A stretch of DNA of 64,000 bases from Thermoflavifilum sp. (GCF_014961315.1 NZ_CP063141.1:2232001-2296000), one strand, 5' to 3'; counted from the stretch's first letter, positions 9,273 to 18,963 are shown. Program-made: numbers and translations. Notes: generated by a model from the sequence alone, not told the origin.

Positions 9273-10463
9273 ATGCAACTTGCATCACGTCTAAACCGCA
9301 TTGCGGAATCGCAAACCATTCGGATGGCCAAGCTGGGCCGGGAATTAAAAGCTCAGGGTATTGATGTGATTGATTTGAGTATCGGTGAACCTGATTTTGA
9401 CACACCGGCTCATATCAAAGAAGCCGCAAAAAGGGCACTGGATGAAGGTTATACCCATTATCCGCCTGTCGCCGGTTATCCGGAATTACGCAGGGCAATT
9501 GCCGAAAAATTAAAAACGGAAAACAACTGGGAAGTACTTCCCGAACAGATTGTGGTATCGAACGGTGCCAAGCAGGCCATTGCCAATGTTATGCTCAGCC
9601 TGTTGAATCCCGGTGATGAAGTAATCATTCCCACGCCCTACTGGGTATCTTACGCCGATATTACCAAACTGGCCGAAGGCACGCCGGTATTTGTGCATTG
9701 TGGTTTTGAACAACAGTACAAACTCAAACCCGAACAGCTCGAACAGGCCATTACACCGCGTACCCGAGCAATTATTTATTCCTCACCCAGCAATCCCACA
9801 GGTGCATTGTACAGCAAAGAGGAACTTGCCGCTCTTGCCGAAGTACTTCGCCGACATCCGCATGTATTCATTATCTCAGATGAGATTTACGAATACATCA
9901 ATTATGTGGGTAAGCATCAAAGCATTACTCAGTTCCAGGACTTAATTCCCCGCACTATTGTAATCAACGGGTTCAGCAAGGGTTTTGCCATGACGGGCTG
10001 GCGTTTGGGTTATTCCGTTTCACCCCTGCCTATTGCGAAAGCGTGCGACACCATACAGGGACAGTTTACTTCGGGGGCCAATGCTTTTGCTCAGCGTGGT
10101 GCACTGTATGCCCTGCAAAGCAGTCGTGATGCCTGTCAGCAAATGGTATGTGCATTCAGGGAAAGAAGAGATTTTATAGTGAAAGCCCTGCAGCAAATTC
10201 CTGGCTTGCGTTTTCATGTGCCTGAGGGTGCGTTTTATCTGTTTCCTGAAGTAAAAGCTTATTTCGGGAAAACCGACGGCAAACAGCAAATTCAAAATGC
10301 CGATGATTTAGCCATGTACTTGCTTCATCAGGCACATGTATCCACCGTTACAGGCACTGCATTTGGTGAGCCCGACTGCATCAGGCTTTCTTATGCCAAT
10401 TCATTGGAAAAACTATCCATTGCTATGCAACGCATCCGCGAGGCCCTACAGCAGCTGCATTAA
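9273..10463 (+). CDS. aspC: Aspartate aminotransferase-type PLP enzyme (class I)
   Basis: A 396-residue fold-type I aminotransferase, probably aspartate:2-oxoglutarate transaminase. Visible marks are LSIGEPDFDTP (N-terminal substrate loop), THYPPVAGYPELR, SNGAKQA, SSPSNPTGA, SDEIYEYI, and the PLP Lys K236 in NGFSKGFAMTGWRLGY. The length and the pattern match the thermophile-type AspC subgroup (Ib). ATG 9273 is chosen over TTG 9249 because homologues of this subgroup start at about MQLASRL, and a -7 box lies 35 nt upstream. The protein is cytoplasmic and not functionally tied to its neighbours. The amino-acid specificity is inferred. Confidence 0.9.
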   Translation: MQLASRLNRIAESQTIRMAKLGRELKAQGIDVIDLSIGEPDFDTPAHIKEAAKRALDEGYTHYPPVAGYPELRRAIAEKLKTENNWEVLPEQIVVSNGAKQAIANVMLSLLNPGDEVIIPTPYWVSYADITKLAEGTPVFVHCGFEQQYKLKPEQLEQAITPRTRAIIYSSPSNPTGALYSKEELAALAEVLRRHPHVFIISDEIYEYINYVGKHQSITQFQDLIPRTIVINGFSKGFAMTGWRLGYSVSPLPIAKACDTIQGQFTSGANAFAQRGALYALQSSRDACQQMVCAFRERRDFIVKALQQIPGLRFHVPEGAFYLFPEVKAYFGKTDGKQQIQNADDLAMYLLHQAHVSTVTGTAFGEPDCIRLSYANSLEKLSIAMQRIREALQQLH

Positions 10464-10493
10464 AAGATATATTCGCTATTTTCCAGAAATTAT

Positions 10494-10540
10494 AAAAAGC
10501 ATCTGTCATCATCGATGAACAGATGCTTTTTGTTTTATTT
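10494..10540. terminator. Bidirectional Rho-independent terminator
   Basis: Arms AAAAAGCATCTGT (10494-10506) and ACAGATGCTTTTT (10519-10531) pair perfectly around a 12-nt loop and run into TGTTTTATTT. The A-run on the left makes it usable on both strands. It sits between the convergent aminotransferase and YfhO-like genes. Confidence 0.88.
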
Positions 10541-10580
10541 CCTATACCATCACTCCATGCCTGATATCATTACTTATGTA

Positions 10581-13133
10581 TCAGGATGATCTATGTTGCA
10601 CATATCTTCTCCATTCCCGGATGAGAGCGGCTGCAACAACGAGAAGCAGCAACAGAGAAGCCCAGAATGATATGCGCTGGCCAAGGAAATAGGTATGCGG
10701 ATGGAAGCGGAATATAATCTCATGTGTGCCTGCAGGAATATACAATCCACGCAACAGATAATTCACCCGTACGATGGGCGTTTCTTTTCCATCCACAAAA
10801 GCTTTCCAGCCGGCAGGATAATAAATATCCGAAAACACGGCAAATCCATCATGCTTATTTTGAGCCGCATAATGCAACTCATTCAGTCCGTATCGGGTGA
10901 GCCGGATTTGTGTACTGCTGTCGGTTTCAAAATGATCTTCGGGGACCAGGCTGTGATATCGGCGATCGATGATAACCGTGGTGGCCGGATCGAAATTATT
11001 CAGGCTTAACATTTCAGAATCGGCATTGGCGGCCCATTGTACATGATCAATAAACCAGGCGTTGCCCAGTGCATGTGTATTTTTCACCGGTGTAGCCTGT
11101 GGATTGAGGATGAAATAGCGCGTGTTTAACATATTCAACACGGGCGACTGGCTGAAGATGTTCAGCACCATGCTGTCCGATTGTGTAGTGCTCTGTAAAA
11201 TGCTGTACAGACGGGTGATGGCGGGCATCAGCTGGTAATCAATCAAATCCTGATAACGCCACAATTTAGCCGGACTATATCCACCGATGGACTTTACAAA
11301 ATAGGAGGTTAAGGCATCGTTGAAAATACCATTTAATCCTACACTTAAATTCAATACCCTGAAATATGGATCAGGATCCTGCTGGATGTGTTGAATGGCG
11401 GGAGATGGCTGAAAAATTTGTTGAAGTGAAATCTCATCCGTAAAACTCTGATCGTTCAGGTATCTTTTATCCACAGCCCACAGGTCGATGAGGATGGAGA
11501 GCCCGGCAATGATAAAAAACAAATGAGGCTTGATTTTATGCTGTATCCACAGCCAGACGAGCACAGCCATGATGGCTATCCAGATGAAACTTCGCAACGC
11601 ATCGTGATGCAAAAGCGAAGCCCGGTCGGCTCGCAAGGCATTTACTATCGTTTGTGCCAGCTGTGCATTACCGATGGCCTGCATCAGCTGATCATCATTG
11701 GGTGATGTGTAATTCACCAGAAATCCGCCTCCCACAACCAGCAACAGGATGCCGGTGATCAGGGCTGTATATTTGAATACCCGCAACAGATCAGGCTTTT
11801 TCCATTTGCTGTGGATGAGTTCCTGCAATGTCCAGGAAGCCATCCATACAAAGGTCAGCTGCGGAATTACCATGGCCATGGAAGGCGATCGAAACTTGTT
11901 GTAAAGCGGTAAATGATAAAACAAAAAGTCATTGATGAATGCCAGATTTTTTCCCCAGCTGAGGATGATACCGATAACCGTGGCTGCAATTAACCACCAT
12001 TTGTGCGGACTTTTTATGAGAAAACATCCCAGCAAAAACAAAAAACAAATGATTGCACCAAAATAAACAGGCATGGTAAATGGTTGCGGCCCCCAGTAAG
12101 CATATTGCAAAATCTGCGTAGCCACATTATTGGCCTGTTGGCCCGTTATGCCCTGTTGATTGAGCGTTTGATACACGTGTGAATTCTCCACCTGGGCAGG
12201 AGTTAAGGGACCGCCATACACATTGGGAATAAGAATGGAAAAAGTTTCCAATTTACCCAGGCTCCATTGAAAAGCATAATCGATATTCAATCCGCCTTTC
12301 ACCACCTCATTATTTTTTCTGGCCAGCGTAAGTTCGCTCTGGCTATCGCGGATGGAATATTTTGCATATTCCCGGGTGATCAACAAATTGTCGGCTGCAG
12401 GCAATAAAGCTAAGATGGCTGAAGCAATTAAAATAAGCGTAGCGATCAAAAATTGTTTCCATGCATGTTGCCTTAAATGGATAATCAGGAAACCCACCAC
12501 CATGCAGGCACCAATAATAGCGGAATAATACATGATCTGGAGATGGTTGTTATACACCATCATCGCGCCCATCAATGCAGTCATCACACCTCCGACGATC
12601 CATTTGCCCCGATACAACAACCACATACCCGCAAGTACCATGGGCAAATAAGCCATACTCATCATTTTGGTGATATGTCCGGCATTGATGATGATCACAT
12701 TATACGATGAAAAACCGAAAGCCACCGCTCCTATCAAGCAAATCATATAATCGAATCCCAGCACAGCAAGCAATACATACATCCCCAGCATGGCCAGAAA
12801 TAACATGTTTACCGGAGATGGAAGGTTAAGTGTAAACACCCGGTTTCCGTATTTCAGCAGATTGGCAGAGGGCCCTGTGAATATGAAATAACTGGGCATA
12901 CCACAGAACATGCTGTTCGTCCACAAGGGATGCTCGCCGGTTTGTGCATAGAAATCTTTCGCCTCTTTGCTCATCCCTTCCACCTGTATCATGTCTGATT
13001 GTTGCAGCACCTCACCTTGCAACACGGGGCTACAGTAAGCAAAGCCGAGGATGATGAAAATACCAATTGCAATGATGTGGGGATAAATCTTCCGCCATAG
13101 ATGTACAGGCTGTTTACCGGTTGAATTTTGCAT
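10581..13133 (-). CDS. YfhO family membrane protein
   Basis: An 850-residue integral membrane protein with about 12-14 transmembrane segments in residues 15-600 and a C-terminal extracytoplasmic domain. Features of the YfhO family (GT-C-like fold) include the N-terminal QSDMIQVEGM region, a large loop with NSMFCGMPSYF, and the C-terminal SDIYYPAGWKAFVDG with GLYIPAGTHEI. In Gram-positive bacteria YfhO glycosylates lipoteichoic acid. In Bacteroidota the substrate is not established, but transfer of a sugar from a lipid carrier on the periplasmic face is the likely role. It is a single gene bounded by a bidirectional terminator downstream. Confidence 0.88.
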   Translation of the reverse strand: MQNSTGKQPVHLWRKIYPHIIAIGIFIILGFAYCSPVLQGEVLQQSDMIQVEGMSKEAKDFYAQTGEHPLWTNSMFCGMPSYFIFTGPSANLLKYGNRVFTLNLPSPVNMLFLAMLGMYVLLAVLGFDYMICLIGAVAFGFSSYNVIIINAGHITKMMSMAYLPMVLAGMWLLYRGKWIVGGVMTALMGAMMVYNNHLQIMYYSAIIGACMVVGFLIIHLRQHAWKQFLIATLILIASAILALLPAADNLLITREYAKYSIRDSQSELTLARKNNEVVKGGLNIDYAFQWSLGKLETFSILIPNVYGGPLTPAQVENSHVYQTLNQQGITGQQANNVATQILQYAYWGPQPFTMPVYFGAIICFLFLLGCFLIKSPHKWWLIAATVIGIILSWGKNLAFINDFLFYHLPLYNKFRSPSMAMVIPQLTFVWMASWTLQELIHSKWKKPDLLRVFKYTALITGILLLVVGGGFLVNYTSPNDDQLMQAIGNAQLAQTIVNALRADRASLLHHDALRSFIWIAIMAVLVWLWIQHKIKPHLFFIIAGLSILIDLWAVDKRYLNDQSFTDEISLQQIFQPSPAIQHIQQDPDPYFRVLNLSVGLNGIFNDALTSYFVKSIGGYSPAKLWRYQDLIDYQLMPAITRLYSILQSTTQSDSMVLNIFSQSPVLNMLNTRYFILNPQATPVKNTHALGNAWFIDHVQWAANADSEMLSLNNFDPATTVIIDRRYHSLVPEDHFETDSSTQIRLTRYGLNELHYAAQNKHDGFAVFSDIYYPAGWKAFVDGKETPIVRVNYLLRGLYIPAGTHEIIFRFHPHTYFLGQRISFWASLLLLLVVAAALIREWRRYVQHRSS

Positions 13134-13152
13134 GGGATGAAATTGTTTCAGC

Positions 13153-13160
13153 CAAATATA
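13153..13160 (-). promoter_or_regulatory. Putative -7 box for the YfhO-like gene
   Basis: On the minus strand this reads TATATTTG, a perfect TAnnTTTG, 20 nt before the start codon. A matching -33 element at the normal distance is not clear. Confidence 0.4.
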
Positions 13161-13314
13161 GAAGGATTTTGCAAAACAATGCTTATGGAATGAGGCATCA
13201 GACCATGCTCACCGACGATCATCCGCTACAGGCAGGCAAGAGAAAGGTTGATGATTGTCTCGCATGCTGGAAATAGGGTTCTCACTGCATGTTCGAAAAA
13301 ACGATGGAATTACT

Positions 13315-14517
13315 TCAGGAGCCGTATGCATAATCTTCCAGATAGCAAAAACGAGGGGTAAGCTTACCTTTTTGCAGGATAGTGGCTTTTTCTAAAATTG
13401 GGCTATCGGGTTGCAATAATTCGGGAATCACGTATTTGATAAGTTGTTCTCCGAAATAGCGCGAAGCATCGCGGGGAAGCTCATCCGGCAGATTGCCCAC
13501 GCACATCATATCCACCGTATGAGGTAAATAGGGTGGCAATTTCTGTCGGGTGCAGCGATCCACGCCATACACGGGATCGTCGATGGTACTATCGCCCAGA
13601 TTACAGGGGATAGATCCGCCGGGATCGTTGGTAATGTCGGCGATAACACGGATGCGAAAATGTGGGTTGCACAGATCATCCCAGCTAAACAGGGGTGCCA
13701 TGCCCTGTTCCCAGTAAATGCCATTCATCAGGATGTCGGCTGCGGTGGTAAATGGCAAAAACTTGCATTCGTATTCGTAAGGATGTGCATGAAAGTGTTC
13801 ACGTGAATAGCTGCGCTCGGATTTGTGCAGATAAAGATCCCCCGCCTTCAATTGGGTGTAAACGGGATACTGATATTCGTTAATCAAGAACTCTCCGGGT
13901 GTGATATCCTTAATGCCCAGCAGGCCCATCACTTCCAGGATACCGGCAGCCACGCGGCCCGAGCCGGTGATGGCGATTTTCAATGGAGGCAGCTTAATGC
14001 CGTAGTAACTTTCGGTAAGTTGCTGCAGGTCGCGACAGGTATAAGCACGCGGCAAATCGAACAGGCTGGTTTTTTTGCCATAGGCCATCAATCCATTGTG
14101 TGCGCCCACCACACCGGCGAAAAAGCCGAAGCCCAGCATGCGCTGGCCATCTTCGTGTATCAGGCATTCATAATCAATAAGCGTAATCTTTTTGTTCACA
14201 CAGGCCTGCATGAGCAGGCGGTTATGCGGTTGTTTTTTCTTGGTATGGGAAAAGAAAAAATAGGTTTTTCCGGGAATGAGCTGATCAATGGGCACTTCTT
14301 TAATGCCCATCAGCACATCGCAATCCTGCATATCTTCTACGACCTGGATGCCCGCCTGCTGGTATTCTTCGTCGGTGTAACTGCGAATGGGCGAATGTTG
14401 CACCATGATCTGAATCTGCGGCCAGCGTTGCATGATCCAGCGGCACTGAAAGGGGGTAAGTGCTACCCGATGGTCGGGCGGTTGTTTTCCTTCGCGAATG
14501 AGTCCGATTTTCAGCAT
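13315..14517 (-). CDS. Saccharopine dehydrogenase-like NAD(P) oxidoreductase
   Basis: A 400-residue protein of the alanine dehydrogenase/PNT-N and saccharopine dehydrogenase (lysine-forming) fold. The N-terminus IGLIREGKQPPDHRVALTP is the AlaDH/PNT substrate domain. A nucleotide-binding segment IAITGSGRVAAGILEVM lies near residue 185, and the C-terminal half has ADITNDPGGSIP and MCVGNLPDELPRDAS, as in Bacteroidota saccharopine dehydrogenase-like proteins. It would act in the cytoplasm on a lysine-related imine/amine couple. It lies 47 nt downstream of the SDR gene on the same strand, so lacI-SDR-this gene could share a transcript. Exact substrate is uncertain. Confidence 0.8.
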   Translation of the reverse strand: MLKIGLIREGKQPPDHRVALTPFQCRWIMQRWPQIQIMVQHSPIRSYTDEEYQQAGIQVVEDMQDCDVLMGIKEVPIDQLIPGKTYFFFSHTKKKQPHNRLLMQACVNKKITLIDYECLIHEDGQRMLGFGFFAGVVGAHNGLMAYGKKTSLFDLPRAYTCRDLQQLTESYYGIKLPPLKIAITGSGRVAAGILEVMGLLGIKDITPGEFLINEYQYPVYTQLKAGDLYLHKSERSYSREHFHAHPYEYECKFLPFTTAADILMNGIYWEQGMAPLFSWDDLCNPHFRIRVIADITNDPGGSIPCNLGDSTIDDPVYGVDRCTRQKLPPYLPHTVDMMCVGNLPDELPRDASRYFGEQLIKYVIPELLQPDSPILEKATILQKGKLTPRFCYLEDYAYGS

Positions 14518-14564
14518 TGCACAAAGGTAAGCCCTGCAGGGAAATCAGCATGCGCAGGCAGGGC

Positions 14565-15311
14565 TTAGAAACCGATTGCATTACCGCCGTCAACCCGGAG
14601 GATTTCGCCGGTGATGTAACGTGCGGCGGGAGAGGAGAGGAAAAACGCGGCCTCCGCTACATCGTTTGGGCAACCCAGCTGGCCCATGGGGGTGCGTTTC
14701 AGCACACGTTCCTTTCGCTCCGGATCATTATCCAGCGCGCCGGTCGACATATCGGTTTCGATGAATCCCGGTGCAATGCAATTGACCCGGATGCCATGCG
14801 GAGAAAGCTCCACGGCCATAGCGCGGGTCATGCCTTCGATGCCGGCTTTGGCAGCCGTGTAGGCCATTACCTGCGGAATGCCATACTGGGCCGCCATTGA
14901 ACTGATGTGCAGGATATGACCTTGTTGACGCTCCAGCATGTGGCGGGCCACCTCACGACTCAACACAAAAGGGGCGATCAGGTTGGTTTGTATCACGCGG
15001 ATGAATTCCTCGTTTTGGATGTCCTGCATGGGCTTTTTTAAATGAATGCCGGCATTGTTAATCAATACATCAATATGCCCGTGATCATTTAAAATCGATT
15101 GCACCAGATCGGGAATAGCATCAAAATGGGTGAGATCAAATGCATAGGTAAACGCGTGAGCACCTATCTGTTCTTTTGCCTGCCGGAGTCGCTCAGCGTT
15201 TCTACCGATGATGATGGTGGTATATCCACCGGTAGCAAAGCGTTTGGCCATAGCTAATCCCAATCCCGAGGCTCCTCCGGTAATCATGGCAATTGCTTGT
15301 TCTGCATACAT
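14565..15311 (-). CDS. SDR family oxidoreductase (FabG/gluconate dehydrogenase-like)
   Basis: A 248-residue classical short-chain dehydrogenase. The cofactor motif TGGASGLG is at residues 11-18, NNAG in the middle, the catalytic Ser in HISSMAAQYG, and the YxxxK pair in MAYTAAKAG. IAPGFIETDM and the C-terminal GEILRVDGG are typical. Close families are 3-oxoacyl-ACP reductase (FabG) and gluconate/2-deoxygluconate dehydrogenases. It begins 21 nt after the LacI-type regulator gene on the same strand. That linkage suggests a sugar or sugar-acid role in the xylan programme (for example uronate metabolism) rather than fatty-acid synthesis. Specificity is inference. Confidence 0.85.
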   Translation of the reverse strand: MYAEQAIAMITGGASGLGLAMAKRFATGGYTTIIIGRNAERLRQAKEQIGAHAFTYAFDLTHFDAIPDLVQSILNDHGHIDVLINNAGIHLKKPMQDIQNEEFIRVIQTNLIAPFVLSREVARHMLERQQGHILHISSMAAQYGIPQVMAYTAAKAGIEGMTRAMAVELSPHGIRVNCIAPGFIETDMSTGALDNDPERKERVLKRTPMGQLGCPNDVAEAAFFLSSPAARYITGEILRVDGGNAIGF

Positions 15312-15332
15312 AGCTTTTGATGGTTTTTTATT

Positions 15333-16382
15333 TTATGGTTCCTTTTTCTGATGAAGTTTACGAAGCGAAGACTGGCGAATGATGAGCTCGGAGTGAATGA
15401 TGATGGTATGGGTGTGCGTGAGGGGCATGGTACCCTGCAGATGATTGATCAGATGACGAGCCACCAGTTCACCCATTTCCTGTCCGGGATAATGAATGGT
15501 GGTTAAGGGCGGCTCCACCACCCGGCTCACCAGATCATCATTGAATCCTACGATGGCAATATCTTCGGGTATCCGGATACCCTTTTCTTTCAATGCCTGC
15601 ATGCAAATGGCCGCGAAGGTATCATTTGCCACAAACAGCCCATCCGGTAAAGGTCGCATAGCCGCAATCTGCCTGCCTGTTTCCCAGGCGCTTTTTTCAT
15701 CCAGCATGCTTACAATGACATCGGTTTCATGAAATGCCAGTCCGTGCGCCCTCAATGCCTGTTGATACCCTTTAAGGCGATCGGCATATACATTTCGCGT
15801 TAAATTTCCCGTGATATGCAAAATGCGCCGGCAACCCTGCTCAATCAAATGCTCTGTAGCCAGATATCCGGCTTTTTGATTGTCGATAATGATATGCGTG
15901 GAAGAAGGCAAATGCTGTTCAACCCGGTCGAAAAAAATCACCGGAATACCTTTTTTAAAAAAAGGATCAAAATGACTTAAATCCTGCGTGTCGAATGCCA
16001 GTGACACAATAAGGCCATCTACCCGGCTTTTGAACATGGTATTGGCATTGGCTATTTCTTTCTGGGCCGACTCGAGCGACTGCGATATGATAAGGTTGTA
16101 ACCGGCTTCATTGGCCACCTTTTCAATGCCGGCCAGCACGGCCGACACGAAATGACTGTTCAGCTTGGGTACGATTACTCCCAGGGTATTGGTGCGCTGC
16201 TTCCGCAGGTTGCTGGCGAAGGTATTGGAACGATAACCCAGCGCCTGGGCTACTTCAAGAATCTTCTGTCGCGTTTTTTTACTCACCGCCGGATGATTGT
16301 TTAATCCCCGGCTTACGGTAGCAGGTGAAATGTGGAGTTGCCTGGCTATATCATAAATGGTAACCTCTCTGGTATCTTTCAC
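15333..16382 (-). CDS. LacI family transcriptional regulator
   Basis: A 349-residue LacI/GalR regulator. The N-terminal HTH reads VTIYDIARQLHISPATVSR, followed by the hinge helix region with ALGYRSNTFASNLRK. The effector-binding periplasmic-binding-protein-like domain starts at TLGVIVPKLNSHF and includes FFDRVEQ, DNQKAGYLATEHL and IVGFNDDLVSRVVEPPLTTI. It is divergent from the GH3/SusC/SusD operon, and the gap between them holds a LacI-type palindrome (16496-16509). I infer that it represses or controls the xylan locus in response to a xylan-derived sugar. No hybrid two-component or ECF sigma/anti-sigma regulator, the more usual xylan-locus regulators in Bacteroides, is present. Confidence 0.93.
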   Translation of the reverse strand: MKDTREVTIYDIARQLHISPATVSRGLNNHPAVSKKTRQKILEVAQALGYRSNTFASNLRKQRTNTLGVIVPKLNSHFVSAVLAGIEKVANEAGYNLIISQSLESAQKEIANANTMFKSRVDGLIVSLAFDTQDLSHFDPFFKKGIPVIFFDRVEQHLPSSTHIIIDNQKAGYLATEHLIEQGCRRILHITGNLTRNVYADRLKGYQQALRAHGLAFHETDVIVSMLDEKSAWETGRQIAAMRPLPDGLFVANDTFAAICMQALKEKGIRIPEDIAIVGFNDDLVSRVVEPPLTTIHYPGQEMGELVARHLINHLQGTMPLTHTHTIIIHSELIIRQSSLRKLHQKKEP

Positions 16383-16438
16383 GGAATGTGTTTTACAGGT
16401 TTAAGTGAAATGATTGAACCTTGAAAACAAAAATTTGA

Positions 16439-16452
16439 TGAAATCGCTTTTC
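16439..16452. promoter_or_regulatory. Possible second LacI half-operator
   Basis: TGAAATCGCTTTTC matches the left half and the central CG of the palindrome at 16496-16509 (TGAAATCGGTTTCA), 57 nt away. The right half is degenerate. A 57-nt separation is about 5.4 helical turns, so cooperative binding is not clearly favoured. Confidence 0.35.
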
Positions 16453-16495
16453 CCTTTGCGGCACTAAATTAAAAATTTATTTTTTGGAAAATTTA

Positions 16496-16509
16496 TGAAA
16501 TCGGTTTCA
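16496..16509. promoter_or_regulatory. LacI-family operator
   Basis: TGAAATCGGTTTCA is an inverted repeat (TGAAA..TTTCA arms, CG centre) of the shape bound by LacI/GalR regulators. It lies between lacI and the GH3 gene and overlaps the likely -33 region of the rightward promoter, a place where bound repressor would block transcription. Confidence 0.7.
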
Positions 16510-16535
16510 ATATTTGAAAATTATTTCTACATTTA
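16505..16535 (+). promoter_or_regulatory. Likely promoter of the xylan operon
   Basis: A TTTC (16505-16508, one mismatch to TTTG) is followed after 19 nt by TACATTTA (16528-16535), one mismatch to TAnnTTTG. The same -7 variant stands upstream of the GH51 gene. The GH3 start codon is 77 nt downstream. Confidence 0.5.
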
Positions 16536-16612
16536 CGTGAAAAATGGAGTGAGGTCATCGATGGGCGGGCGGGTATGCTCCTGAGCTGTAAATTGAGTGA
16601 AAAATAGTTTGT

Positions 16613-18806
16613 ATGGTTAATAAGCCTTATTTCCGCACTACCTGGATAAGCTGCATGTTGTTCTGTGGAATCTGCTTTTCTGCTGCGGCCCAGGACACGC
16701 TTGCATTTTTGAATCCTTCTCTTCCGATCGACACGCGCATCCGGGATTTGCTACATCGGATGACGCTTCAGGAGAAAGTCTCACAGATGCAGAATGCCAG
16801 TCCGGCTGTCCCGCGTCTGCACATTCCCGCATATAACTGGTGGAGCGAAGCATTGCATGGGGTAGCTCGTTCGGGTGTAGCTACGGTATTTCCGGAGCCC
16901 ATCGGCCTGGCGGCGAGCTTTGACGATAGTCTTGAATATGAGATCGCCACGGCTATTTCCGACGAAGCCCGGGCCATGTACAATGCTGCAGCGGCCAGAA
17001 ACAGATATGAACAATATGGTGGATTGACATTCTGGACGCCCAATATCAATATTTTCCGGGATCCACGCTGGGGGCGCGGTCAGGAGACCTATGGAGAAGA
17101 TCCATATTTAACCGGCCGGATGGCCACGGCTTTCATTCGGGGCATGCAGGGTAATGATCCACGATATTTAAAAACGGCTGCCTGTGCCAAGCATTTTGTG
17201 GTGCATAGCGGTCCGGAGGGTTTGCGACATGAATTTGATGCCCGGGCCAGTCTGCATGACCTGTATGACACCTATCTGCCGGCCTTTCATGCCGCCGTAA
17301 AAGCGGGTGTGGAAGCGGTGATGTGTGCGTATAACAGCACCAACGGCGAACCTTGCTGTGCCAATACCTATTTGTTAGACACCGTGTTGCGGAAGGATTG
17401 GGGATTTCGCGGGCATGTGGTGTCTGATTGCGGGGCCATCAACGATATTTATGCCGGGCATCATTATGTGAAGAGTGAAGCTGCAGCTGCAGCCATAGCC
17501 GTAAAACGCGGGGTGAATCTGGATTGTGGAAATGAATATGCTTTGATACCGGAGGCCATTCAACAGGGTTTATTAACCGAAGCCGATGTGGATTCGGCTC
17601 TTAGTACCATTATTACGCACGCGATTCAAGCTGGGATTATTTGATCCACCGGCCTACAATCCTTACAACGCGATACCGCCAACCGTGATCAACAGTGAAG
17701 CACATCGGTTGCTGGCTCGTCGTGCGGCAGAAGAGTCGATCGTGATGCTCAAAAACGATGGCGTGCTGCCCCTGCGTAAGGATCTGGCCAAATACTTTGT
17801 CACCGGACCGAATGCCACCAATCTGGATGTGCTCCTCGGTAATTATTATGGTGTGAATCCCCGTATGGTTACCATACTGGAAGGCATAGCTGGTGCAGTG
17901 GCTCCGGGTAGCCAGGTGCAGTATAAGCCCGGATGCTTGCTGGCCTGGCCCAATGCCAATCCGATCGACTGGACCACCGGCGATGCGCATAGCGCCGATG
18001 TTACGATCGTAGTGCTGGGCCTGTCGGGGCTTCTCGAGGGAGAAGAAGGTGATGCCATTGCTTCACCCGACAGGGGTGATAGGGCTAGCTACGATCTGCC
18101 GGCGAATCAGATTGAATTCTTGCGTAAGCTCCGTGCTCATAACACAAAGCCCATAATAGCCATTATCACGGGAGGCAGCCCGGTAAACCTGGCACCGGTC
18201 GATAGTCTGGCCGATGCCGTGCTCATGGTCTGGTATCCGGGCGAAGAGGGCGGGAATGCCATAGCTAATGTGATTTTCGGGAAAACCTCTCCATCGGGCA
18301 AGTTGCCGGTTAGCTTTCCGATGTCCTATAGCCAGCTTCCGCCGTTTGACGATTACAGTATGCAGGGACGCACGTATCGTTATATGACGGCCACGCCCAT
18401 GTATCCTTTTGGATACGGACTTACCTATGGAAAATTTGAATTTCACGACGGAAGCCTGCAACAGCAGGATAGCAGTTTGTTGATTCGGGTACAGGTAAGC
18501 AATACGGGAAAATATGCTTCGGCCGATGTGGTGCAGTTGTATGTTACTCCTCCACAGGGCAAGACTTCTTTCCCCGTGCCGCGCTATGCTTTGAAAGGAT
18601 TTCAACGGATCTGGCTAAAGCCTGGAGATACGCAGGAAGTCTATTTTCAGCTTCCGCTCAGTGCCCTGCAGGTGGTCAATGCGGAAGGGAAAAAAGTATG
18701 GTTGAAAGGCAGCTATGAAATTGCAGTAGGGGAATCACTGCCCGACGCACGCAGTCAACAATTAGGCATGGCTGTGCCGGTGAAATTGAATTATGTATTG
18801 AAATAA
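16613..18806 (+). pseudogene. GH3 beta-xylosidase/beta-glucosidase, split by a +1 frameshift
   Basis: Two overlapping frames together encode one full-length GH3 enzyme of about 730 residues. The first (16613-17644) gives a signal peptide (cleavage near AAAQD) and the (beta/alpha)8 domain with WWSEALHGVAR, RDPRWGRGQETYGEDP, CAKHFVVHSGPE and the nucleophile D272 in VVSDCGAIND. It then runs out of frame into TGA at 17642. The second frame picks up at about 17619 with TRFKLGLFDPP and continues to 18806 with AAEESIVMLKNDG, the acid/base region LLEGEEGD and the fibronectin-III-like C-terminus. One extra base at or near 17618 (in CGCACGCG) explains the break. It is either a real inactivating mutation or a sequencing error; the rest of the gene shows no decay. 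A working product would cleave xylo-oligosaccharides in the periplasm. Confidence 0.85.
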
Positions 18807-18866
18807 AAAAGTACAAAAATGATGATGCCATTGATTGATGACACCAGCTAAAGCATCGACATCAAA

Positions 18867-18892
18867 AACGGGAATGCTGCCACATTCCCGTT
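18867..18892. terminator. Hairpin between GH3 and susC
   Basis: Arms AACGGGAATG and CATTCCCGTT pair perfectly over 10 bp around the 6-nt loop CTGCCA. No T-tract follows, so full Rho-independent termination is unlikely. It may be a partial terminator or an RNA-stabilising structure that sets susC apart from GH3. Confidence 0.45.
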
Positions 18893-18963
18893 GAAGGATA
18901 ATGTAACAGCGGCCATTGCGCCGTGCTACAGGTGTTTATTGTTAAACCTTCAATTGTAAAATT

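Noticed and set aside
13825-14568. 247-codon plus-strand frame
   Set aside because: Antisense to the saccharopine dehydrogenase-like gene; no protein signature, while the minus-strand gene has several.
17586-17644. Programmed ribosomal frameshift in GH3
   Set aside because: No slippery sequence or downstream structure was evident, and +1 programmed shifts are rare. A mutation or sequencing error is simpler, although proteomics could reopen the question.
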